Below are positions 43,816 through 57,100 of a stretch of DNA of 64,000 bases, in pieces. The translations under genes and the position numbers were made by a program. The number at the start of each line of letters is the position of its first letter. Positions within the stretch are counted from its first letter, which is position 1. The notes under the pieces were generated by a model. The model was not told the DNA's origin and made no database searches. It saw only the letters and a program-made list of their open reading frames with translations. Source of the stretch: Opisthorchis felineus (taxonomy: Eukaryota; Platyhelminthes; Trematoda; Opisthorchiida; Opisthorchiidae); contig SJOL01001804.1 of NCBI GenBank assembly GCA_004794785.1, positions 349,842-413,841 of the forward strand. Direction: 5' to 3'.

Positions 43816-46800
43816 CGTAAGCTGCTTTACATACCTCAAAAATTCCATAGAATCCTGACAGTGCATCCATTTAATGGTTCCCTCCACCCGTAAAGTTCAT
43901 ATACGTTGACTAAACAATTTCACAGCGGCGTTATCCTATTGTTTTGGACCGAAACACTTGCTGAAGTAGTGCTTCGAAGTGTTTTGAATCCCCCCGAATG
44001 TTGTATCATATAACGAGGAACTACCGCAACCAAAATCACATTCAACTTCAGTTCCCATCATTCCATTGTGCTGCTGACACAAGTGCCATTTGGCCAGCAT
44101 TACAATTGCATTGTTTGCTGGCTCGCGCACCATAATTTGTGACAAAAATCAATCCACCTCGTTCGTCGATTTCTGATTACCCGGTGCAGTTATTGATCGC
44201 CAACGGCAGGGAAGAACTTTGCTTAAAATTGACCGTCACAGATCACCTAAACGAAGTCTATATTGAGTACACTAATTTTTGCTACTAAGGCATGATGAAT
44301 AAAAGTGTACCTTGACTGTGAAAACTTTGGCTTAGCATGCTGCACTATTTTGTTCCCGAAAGCTATTTTGCTGCCCGTTAGTGTTCTTGAAACACAAAAA
44401 CAGTAAGTTTCTGTACAAAAAGCAGGTGGCAGCGGATCTGGCAAACGATCTGATATGGTTACTAATGCCCCCAACTGGCGTGGCGTGAGTTCAAAAGCTC
44501 ACGATGAACTCAACAACCCTGAGGGAGATAATAAAAATTTGAAGATCAATTTCATGTTCGCAAATAAAAGCTCCGCTTGACCGGGAAATTTGCCTAATAG
44601 GCTGCTCAGCAATATGGACTACTGATGCACAACCACCCACTAAAAATGACTTCCATTACTGTATTGTGATTCACAAACTTAACATTAAATGGAAGAACTC
44701 TTCAGGGAGCCACATCAAACCATACCAAGATTCATTTGCCGTACAGCTGAGGTGACAACACGCATTCTGTGTACTACATGTTATTTGTAATCCATGAGGT
44801 GTCCTTCCACCACTTCAATTCAGCTGGGTCCGCAAATGAAATCCCTGCCTTTTAGAAGTATCAATAAATGATATGTGGTTAGGTTTTTAATTACGGCATT
44901 TGGGTGGTCCTTGGCTGGAACACCATTACCGGAGCTGGAATAGACTAGCACAGCGATTTCACAAAAGGTCCTCTGGTAACGAGCGCCTAATGGGACATCG
45001 AGTACTTCATTTATGGAATGTTTTGCAACCTGCAGTAACTGCGTTGTGTGCTGCGTATAGCCCGTAGTTTTCTGTCGATAAGAGCGTTGTTTTCATGCTG
45101 AAATAAGTAATAATGTGCATCGAAGCCATTTATAAAGTGTTCTGATAACCAGTTCATCGTCTCTTGATGTGAAACCAATGTGTTCCAAAGGATGGGGACT
45201 TCCCCCGCACATGCAACGCCGTGCACCTCTTTAATGAACCCGAGCAGCTGGCTCACTTACCGGGACACCCAATAGAGGCGTGGATATACACAAGCACATA
45301 TGCGAGCAAGCACCTGGCTCTCAAGGTGCGATGCATGAGTTAACTGTGTGTTTGTCGCATATTGGCCGAAAGCTAGAGCTCGAGTGCACTCGACTAGCAC
45401 TACCTAATTAAAATTCCCTGGCTGGCTGGCCAAAAGACAAGACCACCCCTCCGATCCAACGCTTCTAAAACAAATGATTTGAGTTCTGCTGTACAGGGAC
45501 TGTTTATTGAGATAGCGTATCCTCCTGTGGAACTACAGCTGTGAATTGGACTTGGACAATCCACTCACGCTGAATGTTACGATCTCCTGATATTATCCTA
45601 TAATGGTGGCCTGAACAACAGAAGCAAAATTCTCCGAGAACCCTGTTCTACATCCAAAGTGTTGGCTGTACGTGAAGCGTGAATACGCAAAGAGAGTTGA
45701 CTAAATAGCAAGCTCATTTGCTAATAAATCATTTACTGGTTCTTTCCGAGCGATTCTCTCCCCGTGGTTCTACAGCTCATCTTGATTTGACGTGAATTGA
45801 TCAACCCAGTATAAGCACATGAGACTCATCTTGGTACGTGGTTCATTCAAGTCACAACAAAAGCAAACTACCAAGGTAAAATCCAAGTGGTAGCATTCGG
45901 AATCCGATACAGGTTAGGTTTTCACCGGTGAATTCAGTTTCAGCAAGGTTAGCAAAACCGAAAACACAGACAATGATTATCCCTTCCCCTCCTCCACTAA
46001 ACAGCTGTTCGGGTGTGAATAGCCCTCGTTCGGTAACACCGACCACTTTGAAACCAACTGCAAGGAGAGTTGTCATTAGCCAGCACAGTCCTGCACTTAG
46101 GTGGACAATTGTTATTTTTCTCAATACATATGTAACTCGCAGCTAAGCAATTTGCCGAGAAACGATAAAGAAGAAACGGTGAAAATGTAAATAAAACCTC
46201 AATTTGTTGCCATGTCTCAGGCACTTTTTAAAGTTGGCGAACTCCAGCCCTCCCCATTAGCAATCGGAGCCACAGTTTTGTCCATCAGGGGCACACATTT
46301 ATTACCTATATTGATGTGCATTCGTTGCAGTTGCGGATGCAAACCAGGAACATATAGAACAGGCAACTGAACGCTTTGTTTCTCGCTCGAAAAAGTACGC
46401 GTCATCGCTTGACCCGTCGAGCATATGCTTACTTGTTTTGTTCTGTCTAGGATAGCCACGTGATAAGCAAGCCTAATTCATGACCAGCGCTTGAGTACTA
46501 TTCAGCCACATTGTAAAAATTTAGGTCAACCAATGGGACTATACTGCCATGTCTTGGTTTTTGGCCCCATTGCCTTCCCTACTCTCATGCGAGTATCCTG
46601 TGTGCTACACTGGGAAAGAAAACATTATAACCTCATTCCAGTGGTTTGTTTCACCTGATAAGAACAAATCAGTGACACGTACCTGACAGTAGCGTGTTGG
46701 CTTTCCTACTCTTGAAGTGATAATCCTCTCTCTCGAAGTTACAATTCCTTCACTTGAAGCTGAAATTGCATACCGTCCACCGGGTGGGCTCATTTCCCAA

Positions 46801-48107
46801 ATTTTTGTCAACGTTATTTGATGCTTGGACTCAAACTCCAGATTGTGATTCTGTCCAGGCTTAGGAAGGTTTCGTGTTCGTTGGACATTATGAAGGTAAC
46901 GAATTAACCGCCTCAGCAGCTCAGTCGTCAGACGGAACAAGACCACACAAGTGCAATCTTTGGGCCGAGTTTGCGCGGTAACCTCAGCATATAAATTTGT
47001 CTGAATCCTCACCAGTGAGCACAACCATGTCATAAAACGGCTACTTTAGCTCTTGTGTTCCTCCCAATGATCAGGTCAAAGCTGCAGCAAAGACCCAGGT
47101 CAAGTGAATAGTTTTTTTCAAGTGAGTTCGAGCTTAAAGCTGAGGTTAGCTTGAGATCGTGAATTTTGGCCCATTTATGCACCATTGGTTCGTTCTTGAC
47201 GGACACGAGACCTGATCACTGCGGTTCGAGAATACGCGAAATCCAGAGGCTTCCAACTATTGTTGCTTGAGGGTTATTCTGAAAACAAGCTGGACTAACA
47301 AAGGTTTTCAAAGCGGCAGTTCGACAAAAATGCTCTGGAACTTCACACCTCATACCTATTCAGCCACGTTGTCTGCAGCTAGTCGATCGCATTCTATGCA
47401 AGCCAGAGGACAAGAACGCGAGACTTAGTAACAAAATTGCCGGGGAAAATTGGCGCTGCAGCGGTGACGGCCAACCACGAACTTTGTTCATATGGTCAAA
47501 TTAGATGTTAAACGTCTCATATGTGTCTACGGTATTCGCAGCTGTAAACAAGACTGGATTTTATCTGCACCCATCTCCTCAGCAGCATCAGATGAGGCCA
47601 CTTTTGCCTCACTGCCGTAAGGCCATGTAAGTTTATTTGAATAAAGGTTCGTAATAGGAAGACGAAATGAATGGGACAGGGAAAAGAACCTGGGTCTAGC
47701 CTACAACAAAAGTCTGAGACGCCCACACCTCCAACATTCAGTCACACAATCCAAATAGGAACTGACATCATGAACGCCAGTGACATTGATTAGCTGCCAT
47801 ACCGTTCAGTGTCTCCAACCAAGCACAGGGAAAGCCCGTCGCTGGGCGTTATCACGGTGTTAGGGTTTACGAGCCTCCATAGGCCATTGAGCGTGTGACA
47901 CCCACAGAGCCACTCATACCAGGTTAGTCAGTGGGTAGAATTCTGACGAACACATTCTTCTGGTCCTTGAGGTTGGAGGGTTGGAACATGTCTGGCGACT
48001 TGCTCCTTAAAAATGTAGGACGCCTTGAGAGTTCTACACCAAAAATCACTCCCTTGCCGTTAGACCTCCGAGCCAAAGGCTTTGGCTGAGGACCCTAATC
48101 ATCCTCC
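43816..48107. other. No recognised gene
   Basis: The longest reading frame is 142 codons on the minus strand (46605-47033) with no domain I recognise. Two overlapping frames at 45852-46146 on opposite strands suggest a repeat rather than a gene. Confidence 0.45.
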
Positions 48108-48165
48108 TGTCTAAGCCTTTGCCCCCCTGGCCGTATCCCAGCCAACGTATAGCCATGAATCGTTC
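48108..48165 (+). repeat. Short sequence resembling the 5' end of the 28-kb retroelement
   Basis: CCTGTCTAAGCCTTTGCCCC, CTGGCCGTATCCCAGCCAAC, and ATAGCCATGAA parallel CTGTCTAGGTGTGGGCATCC, TGGCAGTATCCCAGCCCACA, and ACAACCATGAA at 28274-28325. It may be a relic of the retroelement 5' region or of the SINE body. Confidence 0.5.
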
Positions 48166-51100
48166 TCACCTCAGCGTCAATTATCAAGTACGGACAGCTA
48201 TGATCCAGGACTTTCGTGGAGTTGATTCATCCTCTCATGGTGGATCACAGCAGTACTTTTTGAAAGGAATCAAAGTCAGGATATAAAGTTTCTTGCGCAT
48301 GGACATTTAGAACGCAGCTCAGTAGTCCCTCCTACGATGCCACATTTAACGGGTAACCGACTCGCAAAGATTTAATAGGTCGTGTCATGTGAGAGGATTG
48401 ATGTAACTGGTTAAAACAGTCAGGATTTATAACTGAACACACGTGACCATTCGGTCAACGTTATGCGAACTAAAGCCGATCCGAGATAGGATCAGTGATC
48501 GGTAATAAAGCAAAAGTAAGGCGGAGCACGTACAACCGGTAACAAACGAGTAATGCTACAAAATTACGTGACTAAATAAAATAAAATAAAATGTTCCGAA
48601 CTACTAAGCCAGTGCAATCCTAGCCACAAGCTGCTTTTGGAATTCTTAAGGGAGGTAAACGAGAAACCTCCACAGCTTCCGCAGTGAAAATCTTGTGCGC
48701 GTACCTTCACAAGCGAAGTGGTCGATGGAACAATAACATCGCCAGTCTGTCAAGTGTGCCTGGCTATGGCAGGCAGGATTCAGACTCCTGGTGTTGTTTT
48801 TGGACGTGCTGTTTGATCCTGGTTCCCAAATGCCTGGTCGTATCCGAATCCACGGATACAACCAAATTAATAAGATTGGAATTGGCGACCGAAGCATCGG
48901 GTCTTTCTTTGGTGGGATGAGGAGATGCGCGGTTTGTTCGAGCGTTATTAAGTGGACAGCATTGACAGCTGCATTGGAGGGGCTTCTAATGAAAGACGTT
49001 ATATTATCTCCTTTGAAAGGCGAACATGGATAATCCAATTTTTTTACGATACTCCCGGCGGTAACTCATCTCTTCCTTGAGGTTCACATTTTTGCCTATG
49101 AATCTCGGTGGATATTCGTTTGCAGTTGATGGCTATATGAACGGTTGCAACTGCTGCTCTGTTGCAGTTGAAGTAACATTGCATTATGATCTACCAAAGA
49201 GCGCTTTAGAAGTAGCGCGTTTTTGTCCATTTGGTGTGGAATTTAAACACTGCCGTATCCACACAGGCTTTCTGAAAATACTTATCGAAGTATACTGAAG
49301 TTCGTGGGTGCTTTTATTTAAATTAGCCAGGTATGAGTCCCAATTAGTTCATCGATAAAAACTCAGAGCCGGTAGTGGATAGTTTTTCTAATTCCAAGAC
49401 AGGTATGAAATAAAACCATATGACTTCGTTGGTGCTACCGGTGAAGTTTCACATCTTGTTTTCGTGCCAGGTTATGCGTGTCTAAATAATTCACAGAAAC
49501 AACGGATTAACTCTGTCCTCATTTCAGGAACTGTCCATCCCAAGGTGTGATGCGTCACATCCCGCCAATCGGATAGCGAACTCCACACCACACACCACTC
49601 ACAAAAAAATCATCTGGAACGCTCAACACCGGCATCCGCCTATACGTTCATAGAACGTTCGTACGGTGTTTTGAAAATATATATGGCCAGGCACTGAAGA
49701 TCCGTCGTAATTTTTTCATGCCAAGTAAACGTTTGCTTTTAATTTGCGGTCCTTTATGAAGAACATTCCTCGAAAAATGCACCTGGACCATAGAATTTTT
49801 AAACGTCCACAAAGATGATCTCACATGACTTTGGGAATCTGGGCACAGGTTTCATCATTGATTTCATCCTGCTATTTTACTGATAGCCCCTGATCGCCTT
49901 GTCATGCCGAAGGCTCATCCTTTAAATCATAATCCTTAAATCATAAATTAGTAATGCTTGATCCGACTGTTCAGGCACAGCTTGTCGCGTTCTTCCACCT
50001 TGTGCCCCGTTTACCACTTAGGGTCATATCACAACCAGACACCGATATTGTGGAAAGCTAAATGCTGTTGCCCGGATTATTGCGGTTGAAGGGCGTATTA
50101 TTGCCTCTCGGTGCAATTGTTTGAACTCATTCTGGATAGTGAGTGCACAAGAGGTATAAATGCGCCAGTGAATGTGCTCATGACAAACAACTTGGGAGCT
50201 TCAGAACCAGGAAAAGCGAATCTTGACATTGCAGATAGGTAGTTGACGACGCCATAATCTGTTTTCACATCAGACTTGCTTGAATACTTCCATTCTCATC
50301 CTGGTGCAATTGTTCTGGTTAGACGATATCAAAAATGGGAAGCAGTGAACTGAAGAGTAGGTTATCCAAACTCCACCAACTCGGTTCAAAGTACCTGGAT
50401 AGTCAAGCTGAGACCAAGAAATATGATTCTACGGTGAACAATAACTTGAGTCTGAAGGATTGACTGAAGTGTACGGTGGACCTGATCTGATAAGTTCCAA
50501 AATCCTTATTTTAAGCGTATACGTCATTTGATTTGACAGATTCACATTGGGTTCATCATGAGATAGTCAACAAAAGTAAACAACCAGACATAGTTTTAAC
50601 TCTCCGGAGGAATGTGTGGTCCACTCTCCTTTGGTATACCTCTAATGCACGGTCTTTGTGTATTTTTTAAGTGAATAGGGGGCTTCAATCGACAGTTCCA
50701 AGTAAATGGAATTTTTTGCCACGTCACGATCTTAACACCGTATAACTGTAGCTGACTGCGCAATGAGGTACATTGGAGCCACAGGATGTAACGCATACAT
50801 GACAAGGGCTAGCCGTTATGTCGCACTGACAATGGCCGAAAGATTCACTTTGTCTGTGTTACCAAAACGCACATGACCTCGGAAGTGAGTTGAACATAAC
50901 TTGGCGAATGAACTATCCGTGTACTCTTCCTCTGCTACCATCCAGCCCATGTTTTTTGGAGCACAGCACCGATACACTGAACGCACATTCGTCGCCGAAT
51001 GGCACATTTACCCGGATTGGAATGACAAATCAGGACACATTACCAGGCCACTTTGGTACGTCTTGGGGATCACAATCTAACAGTGCACTTTACAAGATCA

Positions 51101-54100
51101 AATCAGGCATCTATCGAAGAGGTCAAGTGAACCACAAAAAAGTAGAAATCACGTTCAACCTACTTACCTGCGGAAACCGTTGACTGAGCTGCCTATGCGC
51201 ACATTTTGACAAATTGTGTATTTTGCTGTTAGAATGGTTTGGGGGAAATTCGCACTCCTAAGTAGGTGTTCTGTGAAAATTCAACTTATATCAGTTAAAA
51301 AGCATAATCTGCAGTACTGCCACCAACGAGGAAGAACTATCTTACGGCTAACTAAACTGTTGGCACAAATATTCTCTGTAGAGAATTGCAGGTTTGTTTA
51401 TATCATAAATTAGATTACCAGTGCAAAATCTGAATAACTCACTAATAAAACATCCTGAGCACGGTTTTGGGCACATTGAAGTGGCTTCCGTGCATTCCAA
51501 ACTATTCAGTTCCTTAAACTTTCTGATTCCACTGCGCCTCGCTGTATGTATACAAGCTACGTTTGACCCGGCGTTTAACGGAGCACCTAGTCGAATTGTG
51601 GTGTCTGACTGATAGGATCGACAGCCCTAAGATCCAGTGACTCCCGTGTACATGCAGGGAAACACAACAAGCAGAGTTTCCGGCACCAAGTATAGCTGAA
51701 ATTATCTTTACCTTGAGGGGGCTGCCTGTAAATTACTGTACAGTAAGCTTTCTTGCTTGTGGTTCACAAGGCCTTTTTACCGCACAATAGGGAGCAATTT
51801 TATCAGGTCTACTAGGAGAAGTCAGTGCAAGGTTTCACCAAGTGAGAGAGCGATATAAATCCCCCAGCATATTCCAGTGACTGGCAGTCAATAACTGAGC
51901 CTTGCCATCGATAGCCGATAGCTATGTGATCATAATGGTTCCAAGAGCCCCCATTCTCCGGAGAAGCCCAGTGGGTGACTCAATTTCACAAAAGGTCGCA
52001 CCACGATAAGTTCCAGTCTCTTCTCAAAGCATGCTGAGTAAAAAGGACTATATTGGCAAAATGCAGCATATCTTCATGACGCCAGCCGCATTTAAGGAAG
52101 ACTCTTAATAGAACCCTGGGTTTTAGGTAGAAAGACAGTTAGCATATTGGCTAAAAATTTGACAGTAAATGATTTTGTTCCCGAGTTATGAACCAATGGG
52201 TTCACATACTCACCAGATTTACGGGTTTTCACAGACATATAAACATGATGTAAATCTTCTTCTTGTGGATAGATTATCCCGTCGCAAAATAATTCATTGA
52301 TCAGTAGACATCCTGAAACCTATAAGGTCTGAGTTTTCCAGTCATAGCCTGAAGACGTCCTCAAGTCGACGGACGCCTTAGACACGACTGACGTATCCCA
52401 TGGTACATCGTGTTCCTTTGACATCCAGTCGCTTTCCGCCAAAGTCCCACCTGAGGAATCTGTCAGCCTTCATTCTATGTTCCTAGCACCACCCCGATTC
52501 TGTTCCTGAAAAATTCACTTTACTTCATAAAAAATACAGCAAAGATTACTTCCGAGGTTACCGTTATCAACAACTGGATAGTTTGGTGATGGACGGTTCA
52601 GAACTATCTGGTGAAAGAGCACTGTGATCTCCGGATCACTTGGAAGAAGACAGAACGAGCAAAATTTTTGTGGATTAGATTCAATTCATACAGTCTTATC
52701 TGTCGCAATGTGTGTAACACGGAATAAAACGAAACAGTTATATCGTTCATATGGGGCTGAAGCTTGCCGTGACCAATCACTAATACCGCAATGGTCTCAC
52801 ATTAACTCTCAGGTGTTTTGAGAGCTGAATCAGCTAATCCAATAAGGAACTCCAATCTATGTGGCTGACTGCTTCGTGCTATGACCTTGACCGAAGAGCA
52901 ACTTTCAGCTTTGTGTCTTGCTTCAAATAAACGCCTGGTGATTGATGACCCGGATTTTTTGGTTCGCTATAAGTCAAGTTGAGAGCAGCTAACATTGCGC
53001 GAAGTTGCTTGGGCAGTTGCTTCTTTGCTGGCGTCTCCAGCCTTCGGTACTTTATACTGATATGTGAATCACCGCAACTGTGGGTGAATTCGTAAACTTA
53101 GTGATTGGCTTATAAAACTAGCCCTGGCGTTACGATCGGCAGCACGGGCCGCGTATAGCCCTCGTATAGCCTAGCCCTCCTATTTGCCTCGACATTCAAT
53201 TGCGCTACCGTATAGGTTCGGCGTACGGCCCCATTCACAGTTCGTTTAATTTGACTTAAGACGCGATTACCAACACAGAGGACCTCTGGGAAAATAGATT
53301 TCTTCAGCACTGTGCTTTGCGCTTCCTCTTTGTCACTCATTCTGGGTCATTTTTTAATGAAACGGTAGGGATACAGGATTAAACTCGGGTGTGCTGCTTC
53401 CATAATGATCAGGGCCAAGGATATCATTCTTTCCAACAGTAGTGATATATGGAGGTAGGGATTCGTATTCCACATTATAATGTCCTAATGACGAATACGG
53501 CGAGTAACGGTTGACGTCTCGGTACATCGACATTTGGCTCTTTTTCGCTGTATTGTTTGTCCAAAATATACTTGTACCAACAAACCTTGCTCAAATTAAC
53601 ACGATTCTGGGGGCATTCACAACCAAATTGAATAAAATCCAACCAAACATAGGTGACATGTCTCAGCTTTCTTACTCAACCAACCGAATATGTGCACATA
53701 AAACTTCTCGTAAACAACTATTCCTCCTAATGTGCGTTCAAGATTGGATCTAAATCGATCTATTGAGATGATATTTCATTATGCTATCACATTGTAATCT
53801 TGTTCATGTAATTTTATCTCATGAACCTCATGCGAAAAATGTGATATCCATGACTTCTAATCCATGGCTCGCAAACGCCATATCCATCCAGAGTATCCTA
53901 CGTCTATGAGGCTTTCCCGAATCCAGCTTTCAGTAGAGGACGGTATTTTTCCTCAAGTGAGTGAGAATAATTCAGAAAAATACTGACCGACCGTAACTCC
54001 TTTAGCATGAAGCATTCATCCACTGTACACAACTTCACCTCATAGCAACACACCCGGAGTAATATCCTGCTAGTAGTTGGTGTGTAACTTTAGAAACATA

Positions 54101-57100
54101 TTGTCGACAATGAAAACGACGGAACTTGTCTAGATTCGAAGCTTTACATAAACATGCCCTAGAGAAGGCCCCAGAATTAGCAGTCAGGAGTAGCAGTGAA
54201 TAGGATGGTATCTGCATCAAATTAATTTGCAGCGCTTGTCTAAACAAAACAGTTTCATATCACCTGTTTGGACTGCCTTGGATGCGTTAAGATGATGTAA
54301 GGGGCATTGAACCTAAGAAATATCTTGCCTCAAAAGTGACTAACGGACGCGGGTTATTGTTCATAATGAGATTTCCATCATAGAGTGCTTTACGGAATTC
54401 ACCTAAATTATGCTGAACGTTGTGGTGAGCTCGGTGGGCCCACTCAGGAGCATGGAAGTCGGAATCATACAAACAACCGATCAGCAGTGCGCAGGCTTCG
54501 ATCGCATGAAGGTCGAAATTCAATACGGGTGTTTGATTGGTCGATCTGAGCACGTACATGTGTGAAGCCAGATTGAGGACATTGAAATAGCACGCCTCCT
54601 TCTATTGATGATAAGCGGTGTGAGTGGACACTGTCACAGTTAAATAGCCTAGTGCTTATTACTCCAAAAGAATGGTATGACTGGTGCTGTGATAAGTTCT
54701 TACGTGATACGAGTCTCGTGGAATGAAAAAGCAATCGCTGCTTGAGTTGAAACAGCCTTTGTTAACAGGCTTTTTTGCAACTCTACCGCTATCTGCATCG
54801 GGTATCCATTTGAAATAAATCACCACAGTTCTGTAGACGTGGTTAGCACACACAATCAATCTGAACTTCGTGCGATCATCGTTGCTTTAGGCAAAATGGG
54901 TGTTTATTTGTTCCATCAGATTTGCAGGCATTTCAGCAATTTCACATTCATATCACGAGGGTACATTAAGTTGTTTCACTCAAATTGTTTTTCACTTACT
55001 CATGACTCAGCTTAAAAATGTGACTCTTTCCTATTCAACTAGGGAATATTTCTGGGATTAATTCAAGTTATGTCCACCGTGAAACAGACTTACGTGTACT
55101 CGGAATAGAATGATCCCGCAGTACCTTTTAAGTGATTCTCACAGTGCAGTCAATCTTGAGATGACGTCCGAATAGGAAAGGATTTTATTGTGTCCCGATG
55201 ATGCCTATGTGTTCGCTTGCTCACATACAGCACAGCCTGCTTGCTTACCCATCGGTGGAGAAGAGGATTACTTTGGCATCAGTCCGAATGTTTAGGTTTT
55301 TAAGTTCGAAATCCTGCAACACTACACGAATGGCCCTTACAACGACATTCAGGCGCTCTGGATTTTGGCGAATTGTATTGAAAATACAGTCGTTCACGTC
55401 CTGATATGTTTATTTCAGATGTCATAACGTACATTTTCAAGCAATTTTACGTTGTCTCCAGTAGGTCAAGGCCTCATTGGGCTATAATCCTCGAGATATG
55501 TTGGCGTCAATTCCATTCAGACTCGGCTTAACCCACATCCCCAAGAAAAAATATAAGAACAAGTACAAATGCAATCCAGGCACATGATTTGTTACCCCGC
55601 TTCGGGGTTCACGAAACAGCCTTGATTCCCTAGCTTGGTACTGATAGGAAGAGTGAGGTTTTTGCTTCTGCATATTCGTCACCTGCCTTCCGCGCGCATC
55701 AATAAATTTCGAAAGCATTAGTGAAAAGTGAAGAACAACTCATAAAATAGCGCAGAACAACACGAATGAATGGCTACACCTATACCCAGATCTGAAGATG
55801 AGTTTTGACCACCTTGCATCCATTCAGCTCATTATTTGCTCGAGTCAAGCAGAGATAATTGTCAACAGTCGCTGAACAAAGTGACGTCGTTCTCACACTT
55901 GGTGCCACGTAAAGAAGTGTATAACCAAAGACATTTCCACGCTGTCAAATTCTCTCTATGGGTCCTACTCTGTTTATTCTCCTAAAATTAGATCTGTCCC
56001 CACCTTCACTTGTGATTCAGATACATTGTGACTCCACACAACCAGATGTTTGCTGGTATGAATCCGTTATTTGATAAATATAGTGAACCCCGTACAAAGA
56101 GGAATCCTCACAGTAGACAACGATCGATCGAGGATTGCGTGCACTGAGGTCTGCTTGTGCTCCGATATATCCACTTAGCCGAAGTAACCATAATTTTCAA
56201 CTGATCAAAGGGATATATTAAGGACATTGGCCATAGATCTTGAGCTGTATTGGAGTTAAGAGCTGCTGATTCTGTGCAACCGATGTGCACCCAGAACTAG
56301 CAACCCCCACCTTTGATCGATCAAGTCTACCTCAGGATTGAGATGGATGCCACCACGGCTTCTCATAAGTTTAGTTCCGTACGTGGCTTCAATCCAATCA
56401 AAAGGATATGGTAACAGGATACCTCATACTGACCGATGATCAGCTAACAGTCTGATCTGGAGGGTTAGTGGTCACCGGCTGACTTTTAAGGTTCGGCGCT
56501 GACTAAAAGCGATCCACGTTTTCCGTGCTCATATCTTCCACTTAGATGCATCGCACACTACTTATGTCTCCTCGTTAGCTAGCCAAGCTCGGCGAACAGA
56601 TCAACGATCACCTGATCAACAATCTTTAAACGTACTCGAGCTATCGACATCCTGACGGCAAATTTCACTGCCTGTACATCTACTTTTTTATTTATGTGAA
56701 TAATTTATCCAAAGCACTGAACAGCCCATACAATTTGTTTGCTGACAATCTGAAAGTGATGGAGGGTCTACTTAAAATGGCTTTCCGAGAAAACATGCAC
56801 CAAATTAAATGCAAACTTCCTGGAAAATTATTTGACTATGACCCTGTGAGAACTGAAATTCTTGTTCATTTCGAGTGACTAGGGTAGCCGAGATGTGCGA
56901 GTGAGGAATTAAGATAAAATCCGGCTTCAACCAGTCTCGTCAGTATGAGGAGGCACTACTTCGAGGTAACTGGACTCTCATGAGGCTTAAATGGGCAGTC
57001 TCACATACAGGGCATAAGGTGCCCAACTGTTGTGCGAAATGTTCGTTACGTCAACTCAGGAGCTTGCTGTTCAGGCTTGAGTACCGTGTCCAACAACAAA

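Noticed and set aside
46605..47033. 142-codon minus-strand reading frame
   Set aside because: No recognisable domain. Surrounding sequence looks repeat-like. Not supported as a gene.
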